NCBI RefSeq assembly: GCF_039916245.1
Contig: NZ_JBDSLS010000026.1
Span: 1-12,174 of the forward strand
Direction of reading: 5' to 3'
Origin: Gelidibacter sp039916245
GTDB lineage: Bacteria; Bacteroidota; Bacteroidia; Flavobacteriales; Flavobacteriaceae
Length of the DNA stretch: 12,174 bases
Shown here: piece by piece, positions 1 to 6,750 of the stretch
Layout of the letters: every line of letters starts with the position of its first letter
How positions within the stretch are numbered: the first letter of the stretch is position 1
The notes under the pieces: model-generated
Told to the model about the DNA's origin: nothing
Databases searched by the model: none
The model's input: the letters and a program-made list of their open reading frames with translations, nothing else
Translations under genes and position numbers: made by a program

Positions 1-2
1 TA

Positions 3-155
3 CTTACAATTACTGGCGCCAATGCAGTTTGTGGCTGCACTGACGCCAATACTTATAGTTTATTTACAGGAGGTTCCATTGGCAAACAATTACCTTGCGG
101 ACTCAAGGAATACCGCGTATCCAGATCCGGAAACTCCCTTATTGTTACCAATTAG
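3..155 (+). CDS. C-terminal end of an unidentified protein (partial, runs off the window start)
   Basis: From base 3 a plus-strand frame reads about 50 codons and stops at TAG 153-155. The translated end contains GANAVCGCTDAN, then PCGLKEYRVSRSG, and closes with SLIVTN. The composition (three cysteines, Gly/Ser/Thr-rich) looks like a real extracytoplasmic protein tail. I do not recognise the family. The stop overlaps the stop of the convergent receptor gene (152-154 on the other strand), so the two genes share bases tail to tail with no terminator between them. Caution: two other frames are also open over part of this stretch, so coding is inferred from the protein-like composition and the fit of the stop, not proven. 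Confidence 0.55.
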   Translation, partial: LTITGANAVCGCTDANTYSLFTGGSIGKQLPCGLKEYRVSRSGNSLIVTN

Positions 156-2617
156 AATTTTAAGGTCGCTCCAATCAGAAAGTTGGTGGTAGCCTGCGGA
201 AAATAGCCAGCAACTTCTATCGTGGTCACTTGGTTTGGATCAGTGTCTTTATCATCATAGGTGTAATAGAATCCATTGGAAACATATTTCTCATTGAAGA
301 TATTATTGACCAATCCGGAAAACAGAATCGATTTAATAAACGGTTTTTTCGGTGAATCATCTTTAGATTTCAAAACCCATTCGTAAGTCACATTCAAATC
401 ATTGACAAAATAAGCATCTAATTTAGATTTCTGAGAATCGGTATTTCCCATAAACTGTTCACCCACATATTTGCTCAATAAACTGATCTGAAAATAGTCT
501 TTGGGCTGAAATGTTAAAGCATTTGATGCCACGACATTTGGGGAAAACGAAATGTTTGTTTTGCCCAAATCGACCAATTCGCCATCAAGTTCAACCACTG
601 TCTTTTTTGCTTTATTAGAACTCACAGTCACACTTGGCTGCAAGCGCCATTGCGAAGTCAATTGCAGTGATGCTTCCAATTCTAACCCTAAACGGTAACT
701 ATCGCCACTATTGGTTCTGATTGCGCCACCAGTATCATTAAGTTCTCCCGTCAATACCAATTGTTCATTATACAACATATAATAAGCATTGGCATTCATA
801 CGGAATGTGGATTCCTCATACCTCCAGCCCATCTCAAAATCGTTCAGTTGCTCTGGCTTTACGTCGGCATTATTTTGATAATCCTTGCGGTTCGGTTCAC
901 GATTGGCTCTTGCATAAGAAAAGTACATCGCGTTTGCTGGATTAAACTGATAGGTCAATCCGGCTTTTGGATTAAAGAAATTGAAAGTTTCGTCAAGCTC
1001 CATAAGCTCGACATCCGAATTTGTCCCTGTTGTATTATAACCTACATTTCGGAATTGCAGATCGCCATAAAAGCTCAACTGCTCGTCAATATTAAAGGTT
1101 GCCTTTGCAAAGACACTAGCATCTATTTTCTTTCCGTTACCATCATAATACCGATGTCCTTTTGGTGTGTTTCCTGCGTATTGTGCCCAAATAACCTCCC
1201 CGAAATGATCGCCACTATAGGTGCTAAAAGATGTACCAAAAGACAGATTTAAGTTATCTTCTTTATAATTGGCATTGGCATTAACCACATAAAAATCGTT
1301 GTCCAACCAACGACGACGCACCAAATCACTTTTACTAATGGTTTCTCCACCCAGCACGATAATATCCATGCCATACTTAACTAATTTTTGATTTTCTTTA
1401 TACTGCTCAAAAAACCCTAGACCCTTGGTGTAGTTCAATCCTAAAGTGGTCGACCAGTTTTTATCCAAACGCTCGTTCCAATGTAATTGGTAATGATTCT
1501 GACTGTAATCGTCAATTTCATTATCATAAAACTGAATGTTTCCATCGGCATCAGTGTACATTCCAGCGGTATTAAATGTTCGGTCATTTTTTAAAAGATC
1601 TAAATCTTCCAATCCATTCCAAGCTTGATACGTGATTTCTTGACCGCCAAAAACTACGGCTTTAATCAACCGATTGGTATCCACGTAAGCGCCTTGAAGG
1701 AAATATGATTTCAGATTTGATGTTGCACGATCGATATAGCCATCAGATTTGATGTTTGACAATCGCCCTGAAATTTCGAAATGGTCATTTAAACGTCCGG
1801 TGCTGAATTTGACCGTGTGTTTGTGCGTGTTATAACTTCCGAAGCTATTCGCGATTTCGGCACTAGCATCGTTAGACACCCCTTCGGTAAGCACGTTAAG
1901 ACTCGCTCCAAAAGCCCCAGAACCATTGGTTGAAGTTCCTACACCACGCTGCAATTGCATGCTTTCGGTTGAAGACGCAAAATCACTCAAGTTTACCCAA
2001 AACGTTCCCATGGATTCCGCATCGTTAAACGGAATCCCGTTAATTGTGACGTTGGTCGATTGTGCATTAATCCCACGTATACGTATTCCGGTATAACCCA
2101 CACCAGCTCCAGCATCTGTCGTCGTTACCACCGATGGTAAAAAGTTAAGCAGCATTGGAATATCCTGACCGAGATTTCGCTTTTCTAAATCTTCTTTAGA
2201 AATATTAGAATGCGCAATCGGCGAATTTGCACCGACACGAACAGCATTGACCAAGACCTCATCTAAAATTTCTGCATGCTCATTAATGAGGATATCCAAC
2301 ACTAAATCTGCAGTAAGATCAAAGGTTTTTTCGACAGGCCGTGCTGTGAGATACCGGATTTCCAAAGTGTGTTTTCCTTTAGGTAATTCCAAATCATACT
2401 GTCCGTTAAGATCGGTTTGCGTCCAAGCTTGGCCAGATTTCAACTGAATGCTCACGCCAGCAAGTGGCTCAGCATTTTGTTGGGTTACGCGACCAGACAC
2501 GCGATAGTTTTGCGCAAAAGCAGTGAAGCTAAGCGACAGCAAAACAAAAGATAAAACAAGTTTTAAAGATGGTTTGATTCGACTTTGAGCCGATCGACTT
2601 GCGAATAGAGTTTTCAT
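152..2617 (-). CDS. TonB-dependent outer-membrane receptor, probably for thiamine or a thiamine precursor
   Basis: The protein has 821 residues, typical for the family. A signal peptide ends near residue 35 (hydrophobic 19-34, then AFA before Gln36). A carboxypeptidase-like regulatory domain (about 38-112, with GRVTQQNAEPLAGVSIQL) follows. The plug domain (about 120-245) contains TGIRIRGINAQSTNVTINGIP and LQRGVGTSTNGSGAFGASLN. The rest is a 22-stranded-type barrel ending in the usual C-terminal Phe (GATLKF). Such proteins take up large or scarce nutrients across the outer membrane using TonB-ExbBD energy. Substrate is inferred from the TPP riboswitch in the leader: thiamine-related receptors under this element are known in Bacteroidota. 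The gene appears transcribed alone from the promoter near 2920. Start is ATG at 2615-2617, preceded by an AT-rich leader without a Shine-Dalgarno site. Receptor identity is firm; substrate is inferred. Confidence 0.93.
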   Translation of the reverse strand: MKTLFASRSAQSRIKPSLKLVLSFVLLSLSFTAFAQNYRVSGRVTQQNAEPLAGVSIQLKSGQAWTQTDLNGQYDLELPKGKHTLEIRYLTARPVEKTFDLTADLVLDILINEHAEILDEVLVNAVRVGANSPIAHSNISKEDLEKRNLGQDIPMLLNFLPSVVTTTDAGAGVGYTGIRIRGINAQSTNVTINGIPFNDAESMGTFWVNLSDFASSTESMQLQRGVGTSTNGSGAFGASLNVLTEGVSNDASAEIANSFGSYNTHKHTVKFSTGRLNDHFEISGRLSNIKSDGYIDRATSNLKSYFLQGAYVDTNRLIKAVVFGGQEITYQAWNGLEDLDLLKNDRTFNTAGMYTDADGNIQFYDNEIDDYSQNHYQLHWNERLDKNWSTTLGLNYTKGLGFFEQYKENQKLVKYGMDIIVLGGETISKSDLVRRRWLDNDFYVVNANANYKEDNLNLSFGTSFSTYSGDHFGEVIWAQYAGNTPKGHRYYDGNGKKIDASVFAKATFNIDEQLSFYGDLQFRNVGYNTTGTNSDVELMELDETFNFFNPKAGLTYQFNPANAMYFSYARANREPNRKDYQNNADVKPEQLNDFEMGWRYEESTFRMNANAYYMLYNEQLVLTGELNDTGGAIRTNSGDSYRLGLELEASLQLTSQWRLQPSVTVSSNKAKKTVVELDGELVDLGKTNISFSPNVVASNALTFQPKDYFQISLLSKYVGEQFMGNTDSQKSKLDAYFVNDLNVTYEWVLKSKDDSPKKPFIKSILFSGLVNNIFNEKYVSNGFYYTYDDKDTDPNQVTTIEVAGYFPQATTNFLIGATLKF

Positions 2618-2675
2618 TCGAATAAAAGATTTTAGACGAATAAAAAGAGGTAATTATTCTTATTATTAATTTGAT

Positions 2676-2727
2676 TTTTATTTGTTTCTACAAAGTCTTC
2701 CGGACGACAAATTCGAAACAAATAAAA
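2676..2727 (-). promoter_or_regulatory. Long leader hairpin between TPP aptamer and receptor start (candidate expression platform)
   Basis: A perfect 13-base inverted repeat (TTTTATTTGTTTC at 2676-2688, its complement at 2715-2727) encloses a 26-base loop with a small inner GTC/GAC stem. It lies on the leader RNA between the aptamer and the ATG. No U-tract follows in the direction of transcription, so it is not a classical intrinsic terminator. A second small hairpin (GGCGA/TCGCC, about 2734-2746) separates it from the aptamer. A switching role is inferred from position only. Confidence 0.4.
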
Positions 2728-2743
2728 TTAATGGGCGACTATC

Positions 2744-2905
2744 GCCTTTTCCTAAACAGCATTACCTGTTCTAGGTTCAATGGGTATGATCTCAGCCGAA
2801 AAGATTGTTGATTGTTGAATTATGATTGTTGATTTTCTGAACGTTTGTATTCATCAATCTTCAATCGTTACTCTTCAATCTTCAATTTATCAAGCACCCC
2901 TTTTT
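2744..2905 (-). promoter_or_regulatory. TPP riboswitch (THI element) controlling the TonB-dependent receptor
   Basis: Read on the minus strand, the conserved blocks appear in the right order: GGGGTGCTTG (2902-2893), a long variable P3 insert, then GGCTGAGATCATACCC (about 2797-2782), GAACCTAGAACAGGTAATGC (about 2778-2759) and TGTTTAGGA (about 2759-2751). GGGT can pair with ACCC as helix P2, and CTGAGA and GGTAATGC match the TPP-binding core. The P3 arm is enlarged to about 90 bases and built of 7-base repeats. I could not find a convincing P1 helix. The element senses thiamine pyrophosphate and normally represses uptake genes when the vitamin is plentiful. Confidence 0.9.
2803..2886 (-). repeat. 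Inverted pair of five-unit heptamer arrays forming the TPP riboswitch P3 extension
   Basis: Plus-strand 2803-2837 is five consecutive 7-mers: four close to GATTGTT (at 2803, 2810, 2824, 2831) with GAATTAT as the odd third unit. Plus-strand 2852-2886 is five 7-mers based on CTTCAAT, again with an odd third unit (CGTTACT). On the RNA strand the arms face each other unit by unit, giving ATTG/CAAT helices separated by A-A mismatches, around a 14-base loop. Confidence 0.75.
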
Positions 2906-2916
2906 TGAGAACAGTA

Positions 2917-2924
2917 CAAAGATA
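2917..2924 (-). promoter_or_regulatory. Bacteroidota -7 promoter element for the receptor/riboswitch transcript
   Basis: TATCTTTG on the minus strand matches the Bacteroidota -7 consensus TAnnTTTG. It lies about 15 bases upstream of the first conserved block of the TPP aptamer (GGGGTG), the expected place for transcription to begin just before the aptamer. No clear -33 TTG box was seen. Confidence 0.6.
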
Positions 2925-3016
2925 GGAATGAAATAAGAATTAAAAAGTAAGAATGAATAATTTTTTAATCAACAGAATTGGAGGGGGAAATTACTTTGAG
3001 AATACTCAGGAACTTT

Positions 3017-3256
3017 TCTCGCAGAGACGCTGAGGCGCAGAGGAAAAGGAATTAGGAATGAGGTATTAGGGATTAGTTGCAGCTCAACCATAATCAAAAT
3101 TCCTCATATTTTTCATTGAAGATCAGTAGAAATCAGCGTGCTACAATTTCTCTCGCAGAGACGCGGAGACGCAGAGGAAAAAAGGCATTAGGAATGAGGG
3201 ATTAGGGATTAGCTGTATCTCCACCATAATCGAAATTCCAAATATATCTCAGTGAA
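3017..3256. repeat. Two direct copies of a composite intergenic repeat (about 105 bases each)
   Basis: Copy 1 (about 3017-3120) and copy 2 (about 3151-3256) share the same order of parts. First is a three-unit octamer array on CGCAGAGA (3020-3043 and 3154-3177). Next is a four-unit heptamer array on GGNATTA (3048-3075 and 3184-3211). Then comes a shared ACCATAATC-AAATTCC block and a TCA(T/G)TGAA end. The copies differ by scattered substitutions, so the duplication is not recent. This accounts for most of the non-coding stretch 2960-3470; I see no gene in it. Confidence 0.75.
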
Positions 3257-3380
3257 ACATCTGTATAGATCAATGAAACAGCACGTAGCAATCCGCCCAA
3301 ATTCGTGTAGTTCTCGCCGAGCTCCTGAGACCCAAAATATTGATGAGCCAAAGGTTTTTAATGCCCCGTAGACAAGGCCA

Positions 3381-3468
3381 ACTGAATACTGTGACTGAGA
3401 CTGAGACTGCTGACTGAAGACTGCTCACTGAAGACTGCTGACTGAATTCTGCCAACTGCCGACTAAAA
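3381..3468. repeat. Tandem array of about 13 ACTGNNN units directly after the arfB stop
   Basis: Units start with ACTG at 3381, 3388, 3394, 3400, 3406, 3413, 3420, 3427, 3434 and 3441, and continue less exactly to 3468. Spacing is 7 except for three 6-base units (3388-3405). Common unit forms are ACTGAAG, ACTGCTG and ACTGCCG. The array ends two bases from the arfB stop codon (3471-3473, minus strand). Confidence 0.85.
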
Positions 3469-3470
3469 AC

Positions 3471-3875
3471 TCACTCCAACTCAGGCGGCTTCCGATTCGC
3501 TTTTTTATCCGATATTTTTCGCTTTGCTTTCAATCGTTTCCTGACGACTGATCGTGGTGTTTTTGTTGCAATACGTTCTTTCGGAATAAATAATCCGTCT
3601 TCAAGGAGATTAAAAAAACGTTCAACCACCAGTGTTTTATTTTTATGTTGACTTCTGCTTTCTTCACATTGAAGCAAAAGGACATTATCTTTAGTGAGCC
3701 GATTACTGAGAGATTGCTTTAATAGCTCTTTTTCATCATCTGTGAGACCTAAGGAAGCTTCCAAATCAAATATAAGCTCAACTTTAGAAGAGACTTTATT
3801 GACATTCTGACCGCCAGCACCTGAGCTTCTAACAGCTTTAAATTGTAATTCGGATTGTAGAATGTCTTTATTCAT
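3471..3875 (-). CDS. arfB: Alternative ribosome-rescue factor / peptidyl-tRNA hydrolase ArfB
   Basis: The protein has 134 residues, close to E. coli ArfB (YaeJ, about 140). The class-I release-factor-like catalytic motif is at 16-26 (RSSGAGGQNVN, GGQ at 21-23), followed by NKVSSKVELIFDL. The C-terminal tail from about residue 105 is strongly basic (KRLKAKRKISDKKANRKP), as needed to enter the empty mRNA channel of a stalled ribosome. The protein hydrolyses peptidyl-tRNA on non-stop ribosomes independently of a codon; it lacks the codon-recognition domains of RF1/RF2. Start is ATG at 3873-3875. It sits alone between two repeat-filled gaps, with no recognisable promoter in the 115 bases upstream, so it may be read through from the DUF4301 unit. 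Identification is firm. Confidence 0.93.
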   Translation of the reverse strand: MNKDILQSELQFKAVRSSGAGGQNVNKVSSKVELIFDLEASLGLTDDEKELLKQSLSNRLTKDNVLLLQCEESRSQHKNKTLVVERFFNLLEDGLFIPKERIATKTPRSVVRKRLKAKRKISDKKANRKPPELE

Positions 3876-3889
3876 GATTTATTTTTAGA

Positions 3890-3916
3890 CACGGATTTCA
3901 CGGATTACACCGATTT
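3890..3916. repeat. Three-unit nonamer array upstream of arfB
   Basis: Three 9-base units in a row: CACGGATTT, CACGGATTA and CACCGATTT (3890-3898, 3899-3907, 3908-3916). It lies 14 bases upstream of the arfB ATG, in what would be the arfB leader. Confidence 0.7.
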
Positions 3917-3953
3917 TTAAACAGAGTTCATATTGGATTTCTTCTCTCCAATT

Positions 3954-3988
3954 GACTGCCGACTGCACACTGAGAACTGCCAACTGAA
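3954..3988. repeat. Five-unit heptamer array (NACTGNN) directly after the DUF4301 stop
   Basis: Units are GACTGCC, GACTGCA, CACTGAG, AACTGCC and AACTGAA, in exact 7-base register, ending two bases from the DUF4301 stop codon (3991-3993, minus strand). It is the same repeat family as 3381-3468, which follows the arfB stop in the same way. Confidence 0.85.
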
Positions 3989-3990
3989 AA

Positions 3991-5544
3991 CTACTTAATC
4001 TGATGCGTCGGTTTCAACAAATCAGCTACGGTTTTTACAGGATTAAAAGTGATCAGCGGCACCTCAACAAAAATGGTGTTCCATCGTGCCATACTGCCGT
4101 TCCAAAGTCCGGGTAGTTCTAGAGCTTTTAATTCTTTACCCGCGCTTGTTTTCATCGTTATAAAAGCTGTCGTGGGATCCACAAATTTCTGTAAATCAAA
4201 AACTTCGCCTTTATAATTTTTGATGCCACATACCAAGTCCACCGGATTAAAATGTGTGGCATTTTTCAGGATCTCCATTTGGGCTTTACTCTCATGATCT
4301 ATTTGTGCAGATTCCACAATTTGAAGCGATATTTGACCACTTTCTTCCTTTACCCAAAACGGGCCACCACCAGGTTCGCCTTCATTTTTTACCATGCCGC
4401 AGATGCGAATTGGCCGGTTTAATTTTTCAACCAGATACTCGATTTGATATTTAGTGGCATATTTATGAAATTCGATATTAAATACCACGTATAACCTATT
4501 CACCAAAAATTCGGCAATTTCAGAAATATCCTTTTCTGAGACCTCTTCATTTTCGAGAAGATTCAAATAATCAAAAACTTGATGTTGGTTTTCAAGCAAC
4601 ATCCCAGCCAACATCTTTTTATATTCGGCAACTTCATTTTCATATTTGTAAACCACGACATTGTCAATGTTCTTAATAAAAATCACATCGGCATCCAATT
4701 GGCTCAAATTCTCTAAAAGTGCGCCATGTCCAGATGGTCGGAACATTAATTGCCCATCCTCCTCTCGGAAAAAATCGTTATCTGGAGTTACCGCAATCGT
4801 ATCGGTTGATTCCTTCTGATAGGAAAATGAAATATGAAACTTAGTATTGGTTTTACGTTCCACGATTTTATGAACACGTTGAAATTCATGATCAAAACTA
4901 TTTTTATGACGTTCAGAAATTGTAAAATGTAAAATCGCAATGTTGTTTGTAGAAGCATAGAGTGCCGCTTCAAACAAATGCTCCACAAAAGCAGTCGCCA
5001 AATGGTCTTTATACTCATGAAATGGCAATAAGCCTTTGGGATAAAATCCGTAATTCATTTTATCCTCATCCAACATGGTTTTAACAAATAACAACTTTTG
5101 CTTATCGTCGGAAAAGGACTTATAGTCTGGATAAAACACCTTCAATTGTTCAAGAACCAATTCATAAAATGGCAACTTTTCAATCCCCACAAAAAACAGG
5201 GACAAATCCAAGCCCTTATTCCTATTGATAAATGAATTTATGGTTTCAGTCTCCGGTAAATATTCTTCAATAAACTTGAACAAGGTTTTGAACATCCGTG
5301 TAGCCGCACCAGAAGCAGGAACAAATTTTGATATCGAAATAGTATTCCGTTTAGCTTCAAAGTAATTGATATAATCGGCCTTTTCAGCTTCGGAGCATCT
5401 TACAATTCCATTATCTATTGTTGCTGCTGAACTCAGATTTACGAAAGGCACACCGGTTTCAAAAAGCTCAACTTGCGATTGAACCTTGGCTAAAGTCAGG
5501 CCTTTATTTTCAATTTGTCGTATGTCGTTTTCTGTAAATTTCAC
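3991..5544 (-). CDS. DUF4301 family protein, possible nucleotidyltransferase
   Basis: The 517-residue protein matches what I know of DUF4301 (PF14134), a Bacteroidota family without assigned function. Visible motifs: FVPASGAATRM (74-84), resembling the nucleotide-binding loop of sugar-nucleotide pyrophosphorylases; RPSGHGALLENL (269-280) followed by IKNIDNV (290-296), resembling the GHG and N-x-DN segments of UDPGP enzymes; GEPGGGPFWV (389-398); and LPGLWNGSMARWNTIFVEVP (478-497). No signal peptide or membrane segment, so cytoplasmic. The start is GTG (5542-5544) and overlaps the kinase stop in a GTGA, implying translational coupling; the next Met (84) would remove the first motif. Third gene of the pnuC-kinase-DUF4301 unit. 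Family call is good; the enzymatic role is my inference. Confidence 0.85.
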   Translation of the reverse strand: MKFTENDIRQIENKGLTLAKVQSQVELFETGVPFVNLSSAATIDNGIVRCSEAEKADYINYFEAKRNTISISKFVPASGAATRMFKTLFKFIEEYLPETETINSFINRNKGLDLSLFFVGIEKLPFYELVLEQLKVFYPDYKSFSDDKQKLLFVKTMLDEDKMNYGFYPKGLLPFHEYKDHLATAFVEHLFEAALYASTNNIAILHFTISERHKNSFDHEFQRVHKIVERKTNTKFHISFSYQKESTDTIAVTPDNDFFREEDGQLMFRPSGHGALLENLSQLDADVIFIKNIDNVVVYKYENEVAEYKKMLAGMLLENQHQVFDYLNLLENEEVSEKDISEIAEFLVNRLYVVFNIEFHKYATKYQIEYLVEKLNRPIRICGMVKNEGEPGGGPFWVKEESGQISLQIVESAQIDHESKAQMEILKNATHFNPVDLVCGIKNYKGEVFDLQKFVDPTTAFITMKTSAGKELKALELPGLWNGSMARWNTIFVEVPLITFNPVKTVADLLKPTHQIK

Positions 5545-6107
5545 GTCTTATTTTTTATAAGTTCATCAATTTGATCAATGGCAGACGTCAAGCGCTCTTC
5601 CATATTTCCTTTTAACAAAACATAGGGTTTATTGTAGGTTTTTAAAGCCTTTTCAAAAGCCAAAAACATGGTTTCCCGTTCATGTGGCTTGTCTCTTAAA
5701 GCATCAGCCTCCCACGGAATGTCAATATAGGTCAAAAAATACAAATCGTAAATGTTTTCAATCGCATATTTCTCTAAATCAGGATCACAGACGCCGCCAT
5801 AATACGCTTCTGAATAGACTTTTGTCTCCAATAAATCGGTGTCACAAATGAGTAAGATGTTCGCTTTTGGGGTGAAGTAGTTTTCAAGTCGCATTTGACC
5901 TTCAGCAATTGGCAACACATCATTTTCGGTCAATAATTTGTTGTGCAACAATTGTTCCTCAGCATAAATACGGGAATATTCAGGCACAAAAACAGTATTA
6001 TAATGCTCAGCCAGTTGCCTAGCCAAAGTGCTTTTTCCTGTAGATTCAGGGCCAAACAAAACTACTTTTAGGCAATTTGATGGGTGTTGTCTAAGGTTTT
6101 TTTCCAT
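5541..6107 (-). CDS. NadR-like P-loop kinase (ribosylnicotinamide kinase-type; may act on thiamine)
   Basis: 188 residues. The Walker A loop is GPESTGKST (19-27), then PEYSRIYAEE (42-51), a Walker B-like strand LLICDTDLLETK (85-96) and DIPWEADALRD (128-138). These match the C-terminal ribosylnicotinamide kinase domain of NadR (AAA_28 type). The NMN adenylyltransferase and DNA-binding parts of full-length NadR are absent, so this is a stand-alone kinase. The ATG at 6105-6107 lies inside the end of pnuC (40-base overlap), and its stop overlaps the next GTG. It probably phosphorylates the vitamin brought in by the permease, trapping it in the cell. Nicotinamide riboside is the family substrate; thiamine is possible given the nearby TPP-controlled receptor. 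Confidence 0.85.
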   Translation of the reverse strand: MEKNLRQHPSNCLKVVLFGPESTGKSTLARQLAEHYNTVFVPEYSRIYAEEQLLHNKLLTENDVLPIAEGQMRLENYFTPKANILLICDTDLLETKVYSEAYYGGVCDPDLEKYAIENIYDLYFLTYIDIPWEADALRDKPHERETMFLAFEKALKTYNKPYVLLKGNMEERLTSAIDQIDELIKNKT

Positions 6108-6700
6108 TGTATATAGCCTTGAATAGCCAAAATTGTAAAGATGACGTACTGTAACGATAAAATCCCCAATCCTCTATACGCATACAGCGGAATGGTAATA
6201 ATATCTGCGATAATCCATAAGGTCCAGTTTTCCAACTTTTTATTGGCCATATACCACATGGCCGTAAAGAAAATTCCGGAGGTGAAGATGTCTATATAAT
6301 TTGGAATCTCCAGGTCAAAATTAGAGCCAAAATAAATGAAATAAGTCACTAGCATGGTTAATAAAAATAAACCGATCCCTATTAGTTTTTCATTTCTTGT
6401 GGTTCTAGAAATGGGTACAACAAGTGTATCCCCTTTTTTCCGAGACCAGTTCCACCACCCATAAATACTCATAACAGAATAGTAAAGGTTCATCGTCATA
6501 TCGCCGAGATATTGATTGATATACAACAAATACACGGTAATAACAGTGCAGACGATTCCCGTAGGATACACTAAAATATTTTCGTTTTTAGCATACCACA
6601 CACTTAAAACCCCAAAAACAAACACGATGACTTCCAGGACAATTTGAGAGGTCGGCGCATTGCGATAGGCGTCAATAAAAAAATCAAAAATATGATTCAT
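6068..6700 (-). CDS. pnuC: PnuC/PnuT-type vitamin permease (nicotinamide riboside or thiamine)
   Basis: 210 residues with about seven hydrophobic segments, the size and pattern of PnuC inner-membrane transporters. Family motifs include YGWWNWSRKKG (80-90) and the substrate-region helix NKKLENWTLWIIADI (153-167) with Trp159, Trp162 and Asp166, followed by PLYAYRGL (171-178). PnuC proteins work by facilitated diffusion and depend on a cytoplasmic kinase to trap substrate; the kinase gene overlaps this one by 40 bases. Homologues called PnuT carry thiamine, and in Bacteroidota they often go with TPP-regulated receptors. Sequence alone does not let me choose; context favours thiamine. I saw no riboswitch in the 133 bases upstream. 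ATG start at 6698-6700. Confidence 0.88.
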   Translation of the reverse strand: MNHIFDFFIDAYRNAPTSQIVLEVIVFVFGVLSVWYAKNENILVYPTGIVCTVITVYLLYINQYLGDMTMNLYYSVMSIYGWWNWSRKKGDTLVVPISRTTRNEKLIGIGLFLLTMLVTYFIYFGSNFDLEIPNYIDIFTSGIFFTAMWYMANKKLENWTLWIIADIITIPLYAYRGLGILSLQYVIFTILAIQGYIQWKKTLDNTHQIA

Positions 6701-6722
6701 AGTTTTATCGGTCAGGTTTTAC

Positions 6723-6744
6723 AATTTCTGCGCAGGCAGGAATC
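6723..6744. repeat. Small GC-rich hairpin upstream of pnuC
   Basis: AATTTCTGC (6723-6731) and GCAGGAATC (6736-6744) form an imperfect hairpin with a four-base loop. It looks like a decayed copy of a GATTCCTGC/GCAGGAATC palindrome that I recall as common between flavobacterial genes. On the plus strand it is followed by TTTTT, but no plus-strand gene ends here. Confidence 0.4.
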
Positions 6745-6750
6745 TTTTTA

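Noticed and set aside
761..1252. Plus-strand open frame of 163 codons
   Set aside because: It lies wholly inside the receptor gene on the opposite strand, has no family motif and an unlikely Ile/Cys-rich composition.
3017..3256. Insertion sequence or transposon remnant
   Set aside because: There is no transposase frame, no terminal inverted repeats and no target duplication; the structure is short tandem arrays.
3270..3455. Minus-strand open frame of 61 codons
   Set aside because: Its N-terminal half is a translation of the ACTG heptamer array (repeated Ser/Gln/Val), so it is an artefact of repeats.
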